DNA of 64,000 bases from Pohlia nutans (Eukaryota > Streptophyta > Bryopsida > Bryales > Mniaceae). This document shows, in pieces, positions 49,252 to 60,530 of the stretch. Numbering within the stretch: the first letter of the stretch is position 1; each line of letters opens with the position of its first letter. The DNA lies in the NCBI GenBank assembly GCA_022496805.1, contig CM040085.1, positions 37,167,811 through 37,231,810 of the forward strand. Direction: 5' to 3'. The notes beneath the pieces were generated by a model. It was not told the origin of the DNA. It worked only from the letters and a program-made list of their open reading frames with translations, and did not search any database. Both the position numbers and the translations under genes were made by a program.

Positions 49252-50935
49252 TGGCGGCAGCTTCGTGCATCAAGAAACAGAATAACAACCACTAAATCTG
49301 GTTTGCAGCGTTTTTTGTGGCAGCAACGTGGTTCACGATTTAATGCTATGGCGACTTCTAGAAGACGGTTCGGTATGATTTCTAAACTGTAATGCAAGTG
49401 TCAACTTTGGTGTAATCACAACCTGCTAATCTTGGAGATGTGTCAGTTTCGAAATGGAATGTGGACATTCTGTGCATGATTGAGCAGAGAGATATTTGTC
49501 CTATAAATTTCGACGTTGTTTTGCAAGCTTCCAGCACCGGGCCTTCTACTCATATGATCGTCGATGAGCAATTTCACTATTCACTGAATCGCTGATCCAC
49601 TCATTCACTGATTCCTTGATTCACTGAATCACTGATTCGCTGTACCACCAGAGGAAGGGTATATACCGTCAAGCTGCCAGAGAAGTTGAGCAGCGGGAAA
49701 TGGAACGTTCAGGTAACTAACTCTGAATTCGTCTATACATTTGGATTTCTTCATATCAAACAGTCCTTAAAAATTACAAGAAGCTGGAATATGTTCACGG
49801 AGCAGCTAGCTGGAGAGGGAAATAGACGGATTCAGTTACTAGTGAGCAAGAATTTTTTCAGAGGTGAAAGATGACAAGCCTCTTGTCATGGTTCTGTAGC
49901 AAGCATGAGTAAGAGGTACCCTAGAGCCTCTCTTTTTGTCTCTAGAATACTGTAGTTCTTTTATGCACATCTTAAAATTTAAGGAAGCTTCAAGAAAGAT
50001 AGTAGAATCTATCAGTAGAAAATAGAAATCATATCCCACATTTTGTGAACGTTTTTCTCTCAGTTTTTGAATTGATTTCTTTGTCTTTACTTTTTTGAGA
50101 AATCTGGATGTGAATGACTGCTCTTTGAACATTGACTTGCAGGTCTAAATGGCTTGTGGTCTAAAAGACTGTAAACACAACGTTTTTTATGCTCACTCAT
50201 TGCCTTTGTCTTATGTATATCCTGCCTGTTTTACCTATTTGAGAAAAACAACCCTTTGTTTTGTTTGTGCTGATGGGTTGAAAGAATGGGCAGGGTTTCA
50301 CAAAAGCCTATCTGAATGTTGAGAAAACGTATGTTGCGCTGTCATGTGGTTAACTATGGCCTTTAAATTGCAGTGTCTTTTTTTGTTGAGGTTGACAATG
50401 ATGGAAATTAGGTGGTGATCAGGGCTCCAACTTCAAGGCATGACAAATTTTTCTAGTTGCAGGCCACGGAAAGTACTAAGGTTCAAGTGCCTTTAGCACA
50501 GCAAGTGGCGGGGTTCAGTTGCGACTGCATGAGGGGGTCTTGGCAAGCGGATAAGAATGTGATGACGCATCGGATTGTGGTGCAGTGGACGTTAGCTTCA
50601 GTTGTCATTGCAAGTGTTTCTCAAAGTTCTTGTTGCCCGGTCAAAGGTGCAAGTTAGACGGTAGTAGGTTCACTTAGGAGTATTTGTAGATGCTGGCTTT
50701 GGTGCCTTATGATGCTAGGCTGTGCAGTTTTCAAGAAACTTTGCTATTATAATATGGTACATTTTATGGCAGAAGTTGCTTCTCCAAGTCACAGAATCAG
50801 GGCCATTTAGATACAGTCAAATGTGCAAACCAATTTCTGGCTTTGATTATCGAGAACGTACACAAATTTTGCAATAACATGACTTTGTTGATACATTCTA
50901 GATTCATATCTAATTGCCCTTCCTCTGATATAATC

Positions 50936-51201
50936 GCTTTTGATACTGCTCATTCAGAAGTATGATAATCAGCTTAAAGTCACGGGAGTGGGTGTCCCTA
51001 CCTTAGACAATGCAAAACAGAGTGCAGGAGACAAACATGTCTACAGCTTTAGCACCGAAAGTCAAAAGTGTAACACGGCCATGCTACACATACAGTAGGT
51101 GGAGGGCAGCATTGACAAATCTGTGCTGAATATTGTTTTTGGTAAAATATGGTTTGATAGATAGAATATTTAAGAATATTTTGAAGATCCTCTTTTTCAC
51201 C

Positions 51202-51274
<73 letters not shown>

Positions 51275-51815
51275 TTTTTCTTGAAAAAAATAATTTCCCA
51301 AAATTTTTGGTTTTTACTTTTAGAAATAATTTTTGCCCTTGCTCTCTACCTACGGTAGTCAAAAATTTGAGTCTATCATTGAATCAATAGACTATATTAA
51401 ACTAAATTGGTAATCTCCTAAAACTATCAAGGAGGAAGAGGTGGTAATCACCTAAGACTAGGGTAACCACTTAAAGTTAGGATGAGGTGGCAACTCCTAA
51501 TTGCATACAAATTTCAAAGTTTCCTATCACCACCACCATCATTCATCAAGAGTTCTAGGTTTGAAAGTTGTGTATTGTGAAAAAAAAGAACTATTGAGAG
51601 TTTCAATATCACAAATTTCATGATTCAATGAAATTAAAAATAAATAAAAAATCTCTCCTAAACATTTCTTGTGATGAATCAAGGGCTATTTTCTTGGCCA
51701 CATGGACCGCCACAAGGATCTCCAGCCTAACAGCTACAAACGGAAAAATGAGGGTCACTTCCCTCCTGCCCAACTTCGTGGTCCTCTCGCCATTGTCAAA
51801 ACAGACCCCACGTGA
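50936..51815. other. Block of copy B absent from copy A
   Basis: Replaces a few bases between TATAATCGC and CTACCTGTCACAATG of copy A. Its first 560 bases match copy C (42515-42960), so copy A probably lost it. It contains the AT microsatellite. Confidence 0.75.
51204..51267. repeat. (AT)n microsatellite, about 32 units
   Basis: Uninterrupted; copy C has no such tract at the matching site (42718-42740), so it expanded in copy B. Confidence 0.95.
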
Positions 51816-52734
51816 GGCGCTTGCCTACCTGTCACAATGTACAAATTAACGGAGCATTCTTGTGAACCAGGGATGAAACTTTTGAGAGCACCTATTTTTG
51901 AGCAATTTTCTTTTATCTCCAATTTATCAGTTTGAGTGTCCGACACATCTACTATTTTGGGTTCTCACCCCCTCTTTCTCCAAATTGAGGTTCACCAAGC
52001 CTTGTTTGAAAGACTTTGCAGATAACTCTATTAAAACTTTCTTGAGTTTAAGGGCCGCTCTTATATATGAAGCTACTCAAGGCTATTTTGATGTGTAAGA
52101 GGGCTCAAATCCTCAATTTTGATTGGTCCAAATCCCCACCTCTAATTGGTCCAAATCCCAAAATTAGTCCTAACCCCTTCACACCAAGACTTGAGGCCAA
52201 AATTTCAAAACCAAATTTTTATTTAAAACCGACAAGATTTGACACAGCCCCAACTCGAAGAATTGGGTGTACCAAAAATGGAAGGGCAATTTGTGGCCTT
52301 GGGGCTGTTTCTAGATTTCAATAAAATACTATTTTTTGTTAATGTTTTTTTCCCTAACAATCAACACCTTTGAATTGTGGGATATAGATTGAAATTTTCA
52401 AGAATTTATACAATAGTCCTCACTCTTTGGCCCCAATGCCAATCTACATGGAAGAAATGGCCTCCATTATAATCTTCAGTTATATTGAGTACTTGAGGCT
52501 AGCCGTAAGTCTAATAATTATGGGTTGAAATTTGGTGAATTGAATAGGTCCAAAGCAAAAACGGCCTTGACTTCATATGTAAAGCGGTCCTAAGGATAAT
52601 TCTATTATGTTCAATAAAAAATTTAAACCTCCCAAATCTTGAAGATTATCTAGTCATTCCATGAGCTTTTTGTTGTAGTTTTGAAAAACTAACACTACGC
52701 CAGATCGGTACTTTTATGACTGGCAGGATGACTG

Positions 52735-53560
52735 CGTTTATGACTGCGCGCAGTCATAAAAACAGGTTCTGTGACTGCGAGTCATATTTTTTGCTGACCT
52801 GGAATGTGACGCGCGGGGTGACAGGGCGGGCTCATTACCGACGAGTCGCTTCGGACACCTAGTCATATGAATAAATACGACCCAAAACGTATAAGGGGGC
52901 TCCATGTACGTGCGACGTCAGCACCTCCAGCCGCCAACTTGACCGGCCCTTGTCCTTGACTTTTCGTGGTCTGCCCGGGCAGCCAAGGCTAAAATCCGAC
53001 GTGGCATGTGACTCTGTCGAGTCATATTTTTCTGCTGACGTGTCATCCGACGTGGCATGTGACTCTGTGGAGTCATATTTTTCTGCTAACGTGGCATCCG
53101 ACGTGGCATGTTACTCTGTGGAGTCACATTTTTTTGCTGATGTGGAATGTGACTCTGTGGAGTTATATTCTTGCTGACGTGGCACCTCCACGTAGAATGT
53201 GACTGCCTGTCATATTTTTGGCCGATGTGGAATATGACTCTATGGAGTCATATTTTGGCTCATAATGTCACTGACGTGGAATGTGACTAGTAGTTATGTT
53301 TTTTTGTGACGCGGAATATGACTGTGCATAGTCGTATTTGAGCTAACGCTGTTACTGCTGGCAGTCGTGTATTCAAGACCTCCAGTAATGTTCGACAAGA
53401 GTGCGAAGGGTAGATGACTGGTTTCAGTCACAATATCGGAGGGAGTGAGAACATTACATGACTCGCAGTAGTGACAATGTAATTGCCATGCATGTGGTCC
53501 TATGACTGCGTAGAGTGATGTATTGGCTTACTGAGTGTCACATTTGTACTATATATCAGA
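52735..53560. repeat. Left subterminal repeat region of the CACTA element
   Basis: Many copies of TGACTGC/GAGTCATA. A 51-bp tandem unit starting TCCGACGTGGCATG occurs at 52995, 53046 and 53097 and decays to about 53210. Confidence 0.85.
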
Positions 53561-53701
53561 ATCATACAATGGAGGACACATACGTGGGATTAGATAAATG
53601 CATCATGTTTCACTTGTATTTAGTAGGGAAACTCTCCATACAAAACCAGAAACCGTTCAATCTTAAACATAGTTCCTATCTAGCTAAACAAGTCTCATTC
53701 C

Positions 53702-54197
53702 TCACCAATATATACATCCATTAGCGAAGTCTTTCCGCTTCCTCTTTGCTGCAGGCTCCTCGTGGTTCTCTTCGTCATCCTGTGTGCACCACCTCAATCA
53801 CACTGGGTTACACAACTATTTTGCACAAACCTCATTAATTTACTTCAGGACCCTGTAATACAGATATTGCGCATTCATGACTATAATCTGTTCTATTCAG
53901 TTGGATTGTGACTAGTCCTTGTGACCTTCTCAGGATACATTACTGAACCATGTGACATTCTCACTGTGTACATTACTTATCCCTGTGACATTCTCGCTGC
54001 GTACATATGGATATATGGACTATCTAATTATGAGAATCTTACTTCATGCGTTTGAAGATGCTTTGAATGCTTCCATAGTACCCTTACTGATGAGAACTTC
54101 CCACCGCCTCTCTTATTCTTCTTCGACGGACTACCCGATTTTTTTGTCCGTTTGACCATCCTCTTCACTGCAGGTTCCTCATGGTTTTGTTTGTCAT
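53702..54197 (-). pseudogene. Minus-strand exons with duplicated acidic/basic motif inside the CACTA element
   Basis: Two exon-like stretches, 54197-54088 and 53779-53702, each begin after an AG with almost the same peptide, DDKQNHEEPAVKR and DDEENHEEPAAKRKRK. The first continues with a lysine-rich SPSKKNKRGGGK and a GTAAGG donor; the second ends at TGA at 53702. This looks like the nuclear-localisation-type tail of a second CACTA gene (TnpA-like) or a captured host gene, with an internal exon duplication. No family recognised. Confidence 0.4.
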
Positions 54198-54327
54198 CTA
54201 GTTGGAGAAGTCGTGTTTGATACATTCCTGTGTTAAGAACTTGTACGCACCTCCTCGGCAATTGACAGTTACACAACGGATACAAGATTTCCTTTATGGC
54301 TACACTGTTACATACATTTCACAATTT

Positions 54328-54575
54328 ATAATTAGTCCTTGTTACATTCGTCATTTCATGACTAGTCCATGTTGTATACATTCGACATTTTATGACTAGT
54401 TCCTATAATACACATTCCATTGATTTATGACATGTCCCTGTGACAGTTAAAATTTTATGATTAGTCTTTGTTACATTCAGTCATTTTATGACAAGTCCAT
54501 ACTATATACATCTAACAGTTTGTGACACGAGCTTGTAATACACATTTGACAAATTTATGACTAGTCCCCGTTATG
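54328..54575. repeat. 35-40-bp tandem motif ATGACTAGTCC
   Basis: About eight imperfect units with TTTATGACTAGTCC then TGTTACATTC-like spacers. It resembles diverged subterminal motifs carried inside the element. Confidence 0.7.
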
Positions 54576-54981
54576 ACTAAAGTCGTAAGAAATGTAGCTT
54601 GACACACTAAATTATTGTTCTTTCATCCGTTAGTGGATTTTGTAATTTATTTTCAACTGGTTCCGCACCATTTAAGCAACACGGCGTCCTGGCTGCCAAA
54701 AAAAGCAGAACTCTGATACCACCCTGAATCACAGTAATGTACAATCAAACATGACTGCTCAAAGCAGAGGATGAACTTGGACAAGTATTCTATGTTCTCT
54801 GGCAACGACCACAACACTACTCTAGAGATATTGTGTTCTTAATAGCACTTCAAAAACCAGCAATAACACAATGCTTTTCCAACTCATAGAGCAAAACTGA
54901 ATGTAAACAAATGTAATATTCCCTAGCAATTCAAAGCACATCTTCTTTTGCGAAACGGCTAAAAAGAAACTCAACACATTA

Positions 54982-55339
54982 GAGTTATCCTTAAAGTCAC
55001 CTTGTGTTTGAATAAGATACCGTGAATTTTGCATTAAGGTATTCTTATTTGTTCACCCCAAATAGTTAAAAGGTAGGGAAGAGCTTAGTGGTCTCTCATT
55101 ATTAGGTGTGTAAGAGCTTGGTGGTCTTCAAACTCATGGAAAACTAGTTTAGCCGTCTTTCTTGACGGCTAAACTAGTTTCCCTTGAGTTTAGAGACCAC
55201 CAAGCTCTTACACACCTAACAATGATAGACCACCAAGTTTTTCCATACTTTTTAACTATTTGGGGTGAACAAATAAGAGTACATTAAAGCAAAATTCACG
55301 GCATCTTATTCAAACACAAGGTGACTTTAAGGATAACTC
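54982..55339. mobile_element. Foldback MITE nested in the CACTA element (358 bp)
   Basis: Same terminal inverted repeats as 17166-17341, flanked by TA (54980-54981, 55340-55341). The centre has a second strong palindrome, ACTAGTTTAGCCGTC / GACGGCTAAACTAGT, making the whole unit fold on itself. Confidence 0.88.
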
Positions 55340-56297
55340 TATTTCCAAATGAAAATACCAATAAAACAAAAGTGCTCTCAAACCCTAGATATTTGACATC
55401 AATTTCGTACAACACAGGTAAACATGCCATCTGCGCCTAGCTAACCACGATTTCTGTTCAAGTGAATTTCCCTTTGAGATCAACAACCAATCGTTCTAAA
55501 AAGATTAGGGCTCGACATACAAAATTCCGGAGAAATCCAAAAAGCTCAAAAAAAAACTTCAAAAAACCAGTTTTCGAAGAAAAAAAACTCACTTCTGTAT
55601 AGCCAAATAGAATCAGCGGCGGGGAAATCCTCTCCCGCAGCAGCAATGATAAGAAGGTTGTCGACGACGTGGTTCCAACGCAATTCTGAAGCGCAAGGTA
55701 AACCCTAAATCCTGGCCGTATGCAAAATTTGGATAACTCTAAACCCTAAAAACCTGCACACAACACTCAAACCTCTTTCAACTTACCAATTTTTCCACTT
55801 TGACACAGTTTGAACGTATGACAAGCGTGGTACGAGTGTGCAGAATAAAGAGGTTTAAGTGAACCGAGAAATTCTACACAATCGTGTCAGTCACAAGTAG
55901 CAAGCCGGCGAGAGAAGTAAAATTGGAACCCTAGGACCTAATCGAAGGGAGAGAATTTGAATGAGCGGCAAGTGGAACGGCTTACATGATGCAATTTGTG
56001 ATTCCAAAGGCAACCTGAATGTTTCGCAAAAGCTCTTGCACAATGCGAACAAAAGCTCCTACACAATGCGACACGAAGAGGGCTAAAAGAAAGAACTGGA
56101 AAGCTCCGCCTGCCAAATGAACTTGCTGTAGGGTTTGGGTGTAAGGGCCGCTTACACTAAACCCCCAAATGAAAGAAGTTGACTGTTCAATTCCAACTTC
56201 TGCATGGATGATTTCCATCCAATTCTTTATGTGAAGGACTTTTGCTTGGTGATGCCACCCTTTCAAGTTCAATTCAAATCATTCAAGCTATTTTTAT

Positions 56298-57424
56298 ATT
56301 TTACATAGGGTCCCAACTACATAAAGAGTCGTAAAAACGGTTCACCATGTAGTGTATTTTGAATGCTTTCGCTTGTTTTACTTAAACTAAATTTAGGCTA
56401 TGAAAATGAGTTCCATTGCATTTGAGCTTAACTAGCAAAATGAAGCTTGCCAAGTCTAGTTTCTACTCCACTTTGAATTTTTGGAAAAATTGAGTGTTTT
56501 ATTGTAGCTACAAGTTCGGTGGTTATCACCAAGGTGTAGCAAAAAATTCTAAATTTAGGTACATGGATGATTTTCATTAACTAAACTTTTCTTCATTGTA
56601 ATTTACACCTCTGATAGAAAAATAGGAATTTTCTAATACATTTTGTAATTGATATGAATTTTCTTTACAATCACTTCAAAAAACCATAGCAATTTCAAAT
56701 TTTCACCAAAATTTATGAAAAATTCATGATTTGTAGTAGACATGTGGCTTCATCTACTAAAAATATAAAGTTGAATTCTTGTATTATTTTTAGTTGCAAA
56801 ATTGAGTGTGGTAGATAAAGCATGATTCCATGGTCATAAGCCCAACCTTTAGGGGTTAACTCCTAAAGGTCAGCCCTTTGATCAGGGAATCATGTTTATC
56901 TGTCACACTCAAGTTTGTGATTGAAAATAATACAAGAATTCAACTCTATAATTTTTAATAAATGAAGCCATAAATCTACTACAAATCATGAATTTTTCAT
57001 AATTTTGGTGAAATTTGAAATTACTATGATTTTTTGAAGTTATTGTAAAGAAATTTCATATCAAGTACAAAATGTACAAAAAAAAATCCAATTAATTTAC
57101 CAATGTTGTATCTTATAATGAAGAAAAGTTTAGTTAATAAAAATCATCCGTATATTTAAAATTAGAAAATTTTGCTACACCTTTGTAATACCTATTGAAC
57201 TTGTAACTGCAATAAAATGCTCAATTTTCAAATTTTTTCAAAAATTCAAAGTGGAGTAGAAACTAAACTTGGCAAGCTTCATTTTGTTAGTTTAGCTCAA
57301 ATGCAATGGAACTCATTTTCATGGCCTAAATTTAATTTAAGCAGAATAAGCTGAGAATTTCAAAATACACTATACAGTGAACCGTTTTTACAACTCTCTT
57401 GTAATTAGGACCCCATGTAAAATT
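56298..57424. mobile_element. 1.13-kb inverted repeat nested in the CACTA element
   Basis: Two arms of about 560 bases are inverted copies with scattered mismatches, outer ends TTTACATAGGGTCC and GGACCCCATGTAAA. The centre (56845-56870) is the palindrome ACCTTTAGGGG-TTAA-CTCCTAAAGGT (one mismatch), which reads like two TTAA-type termini joined on one TTAA. A transcript would form a very long hairpin, a potential small-RNA source. Confidence 0.85.
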
Positions 57425-57429
57425 TGTAC

Positions 57430-57650
57430 ATGTATCTCATGCAGTCTTGTACAGTGACATGACTGTACACAGTGATGTTGTGATGCGTGGAATGTAAATT
57501 ATGATTGAATGCAGTGATGTGCTGTGGAATATGACTGTGCACAGTGATGTTCTGATTCATTTAATGTAGTTCATGACTCAATGCAGTGATGTGACGTGGA
57601 ATGTGACATGGTGTAATGCATGGAATCTAATTTGTGACTGGCCGGAGTCA
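57430..57650. repeat. Internal CACTA repeats before the transposase exon
   Basis: Units like CAGTGATGT...TGACTG recur about every 45-50 bases, ending at the acceptor at 57657-57658; probably intronic. Confidence 0.6.
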
Positions 57651-57658
57651 CTGTGCAG

Positions 57659-58576
57659 GATCTTCTAATTCGACACACATTAGATGTCATGCACTGTGAA
57701 AAAAACATTGCCGAGAATATCATGAAGACCATATTCGGAGAGGACACCCTCGGAGCCCGTCTCGACATGAAGGAAGCGGGTATACGCAAACATCTATGGC
57801 CCGTACGCGGAAACAAACCTGGCAGCGTCATATTACCTCGATCATCATATGTTCTTACGAAAGAAGACCGTCAGGTCTTTGTAGACCAAGTGCGTTCCTT
57901 GCAAACCCCCACCCAGTACGTCGGGCAGCTAAAGAAGCGCGTGAACATGGATGGGCAAATCAAAGACCTAAAATTACATGACTACCATGTCCTCCTCCAA
58001 CAAGTGTTGCCACTATGTGTGCGCATTACAATGGCCAAGGAAGTTCAGACGGCAATAATAATATTGAGCCAGGTATTCCGAAGGATATGTGCTAAGTCCA
58101 TTGATCACAAGGCAATAGAAGATATGAGGTGCGAAGCGGCCATCGCATTATGCATGTTGGAGAAGGAGTTCCCACCGTCATTCTTTGACATCATGAGCCA
58201 CTTGGTTATGCACCTCGTGGAGGAAGTGGAAATTTGTGGACCCGTGCATACACGATGGATGTACCCTATAGAGAGGTACTTGAAGACACTCAAAGGCTAC
58301 GTTCGAAATTGATCTCAACCAGAAGGTAGCATGGCCGAAGGCTATGCTATAGTTGAGGCATTGGAATTCTGCACCGAGTATATGCAAGAGTATACGACTA
58401 CTACTCGAAGAGTGTGGGATGATAAAGAAGACCCAATCATCCATGTACGACGAGATCCTTGAAGGCAACGAGCGCCCACACCGACTGTCACCTGACCTCC
58501 AAGGATGGATTCACGAGTTCGTGGTAAACAACGCGGCACCATTGGAAGATTGGAGGAGGTGGGTTCACATCACTAG
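57659..58576 (+). pseudogene. CACTA transposase (Tnp2-type), DUF4218 region, broken
   Basis: Begins after the acceptor TGTGCAG. Reads LIRHTLDVMHCEKNIAENIM, ARLDMKEAGIRKHLWP, KDLKLHDYHVLLQQVLPL, HLVEEVEICGPVHTRWMYPI and ERYLKTLKGYVRN, the standard order of the DUF4218 part of En/Spm Tnp2 proteins. A TGA then interrupts (58310-58312) and the same frame continues with QPEGSMAEGYAIVEALEFC, as family members do after YVRN. A frameshift near 58435 moves the reading to MYDEILEGNERPHRLSPDLQ. The upstream transposase domain with its catalytic residues is missing. One stop and one shift make this a recent pseudogene. Confidence 0.9.
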
Positions 58577-58579
58577 CTG

Positions 58580-58790
58580 ACGTGGAACATGACTGCGACT
58601 ATACGCAATGTGACTGCCCCTAGTGATGTCAATGATATTCGTGACTGCCCCCAGTGATGTCAGCAACGGCCCCTCGTGATATCAGTGACTGCCCCCCGAG
58701 ATGTTAGTGACTGCCTCCAGTGATGGCATTGACTGCACCCAGTGATGTAGTGGTTGCCACGAGTGACCACAGTTGGCTTTATATTACGTT
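58580..58790. repeat. TGACTGCCCCCAGTGATG tandem repeats
   Basis: About eight units of 20-25 bases, sitting between the two transposase coding blocks; likely an intron built from subterminal-type motifs. Confidence 0.75.
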
Positions 58791-58848
58791 CTAAATCCTG
58801 ACGAATCTGTGAAGATGTACGTGACCATATATAACTCTTCTGTCTTAC

Positions 58849-59727
58849 ATGAGACATGAAGATGACATGGCACGTCGGGAAGCGGAGCGCCACGAGTATA
58901 GGCGCAAGAAGCAGAAGGCTAGGGTAGTGTATCCTACAGAGATGTGCGATGAAGATTTCCACGTCTGGTTTCCAAAGGCTGTGATACGAGCTATAGAAGA
59001 TGGGGACGAGGAGGTCCTTCAAGACGTGAGGGCCTTGATGTTACCTCCATCGGACATAGCCAAGTCGTATCGATCCATGTATGCATTTGGAAACCACCTC
59101 CGTGTCCGGAGTGCAGAGGCGCAATTGACAACCGCGGACTCGGGGGTAGCCGCAACCTTTCGACAACTTTGTCGGGCAGGTACCAAGGATACAAATCTTC
59201 GGGCTGCGGAGTTGGAATACGTGGGATGGGTGGAGGAAATCCTTTTAGTGGACTATGGACAGTTTGAGGTGGTGGTCCTCTATTGCAATTGGGTGGTTGC
59301 AAACATGAGAGGAGATGGCGCCACCATGAAGCGCGATGATTACGGTTTCACTACCGTGAACTTTGAGAAATTGATCCCATACTCTGCACAGTCATTTGCC
59401 TTCCCGCTCCACATCGAACAGGTTTTTTTTGCACCGGATGTGGCCAAGCGTGGATGGGAAGTTGTGTTGCGCAGTAAACCACGAGGAGTTCGGTTATTCT
59501 CGAACCACCAACTCACGGATGAAGTACAATGCATATCATTGGGGAGAGCATGTGATTTTCCCGGACTCGAAGCCACAGACCTAGATTCGGATCTCATACT
59601 GAAAACACCTATTTTGAGCGATGCAGTGGAAGTAGCCCCGGAGGTGGTTGCTAAAGCATTAGAACGCCTCAGACAAGATGACACATCGGTAGATGATTTA
59701 GAGTATTGTGACTCAGAGCAGGATTGA
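58849..59727 (+). CDS. CACTA transposase C-terminal exon with DUF4216 region
   Basis: Open for 292 codons to TGA at 59725. Residues about 60-115 (SMYAFGNHLRVRSAEAQLTT, DSGVAATF) and 120-205 (LEYVGWVEEILLVDYGQFEV, DDYGFTTVNF, VFFAPDVAKRGWEVVLRSKP) follow the DUF4216 layout that closes Tnp2 proteins: YYG..EI..LDY, V.L..C.W, D.YGFT.VNF, QVFY..D....WHVV...PR. The acidic tail DLEYCDSEQD is typical. The upstream half-gene is broken, so this frame is probably no longer expressed as part of a full transposase, although it has no internal stop. The ATG chosen is the first in frame and may be internal to an exon. Confidence 0.85.
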   Translation: MRHEDDMARREAERHEYRRKKQKARVVYPTEMCDEDFHVWFPKAVIRAIEDGDEEVLQDVRALMLPPSDIAKSYRSMYAFGNHLRVRSAEAQLTTADSGVAATFRQLCRAGTKDTNLRAAELEYVGWVEEILLVDYGQFEVVVLYCNWVVANMRGDGATMKRDDYGFTTVNFEKLIPYSAQSFAFPLHIEQVFFAPDVAKRGWEVVLRSKPRGVRLFSNHQLTDEVQCISLGRACDFPGLEATDLDSDLILKTPILSDAVEVAPEVVAKALERLRQDDTSVDDLEYCDSEQD

Positions 59728-60162
59728 TCGAGTCCCCGTTCAATCACATATAGTTGTGAACATTCCATTCGATGGATATATTTATATATACATATATTCA
59801 CACGTACATGTTTAATTAGCACCCTCATGTCTTGGCCACATAACACACATTCATTTCAACCTCTCAAACCGATAATTTGCACACTTCTCACGTCACTTGC
59901 AAACTACTACTACATGGACGGTCACAATTATAAAACCGGCAATAACTCTTTCCCATATTTCTTCCCAATGTAACCCCCCCCCCTTTCCCCACTTAATCAA
60001 GTAAATGAATATTTTATTTGCACAATTATTAAAATAATATACATGGCCAAATCCTAATTACCGTAAGCTAAATGAAAAACTACTCAATTTTGGACACAAA
60101 TTCTCACTGTAAAATACATAACCTAAACCCTCATACTATACAGTGATTGAGAGGGCCAAAAT

Positions 60163-60530
60163 ACATGTAAACTGTCTCGGGCAGTGTTTATAATCTTGGG
60201 CTGCCCAAAAAAAAAAAAAATATGACTGTAGGAAAAATGTGACTGCAAAATATGACTAGGAGAAAAATGTGACTGCCAAATATGACTGGGCGTTCCCCAG
60301 GAACGTTTCCATTCGTTCCCTACAAAGATATACGACGCTTCCACCCACTTACATGTAAACTGTCTCGGGTAGTGTTTATAATCTTGGACTGCCCAAAAAA
60401 ATATATATATGACTGTAGGGAAAATGTGACTGCAAAATATGACTAGGAGAAAAATGTGACTGCCAAATATGACTGGGCGTTCCCCAGGAACGTTCCCATT
60501 CGTTCCCTACGAAGATATATGACCCTCCCA
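60163..60530. repeat. 188-bp tandem duplication in right subterminal region
   Basis: ACATGTAAACTGTCTCGGG begins at 60163 and 60351; each unit carries TATGACTGTAGG, AAAATGTGACTGC and GGGCGTTCCCCAGGAACG. Subterminal motifs continue to 60702. Confidence 0.9.
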
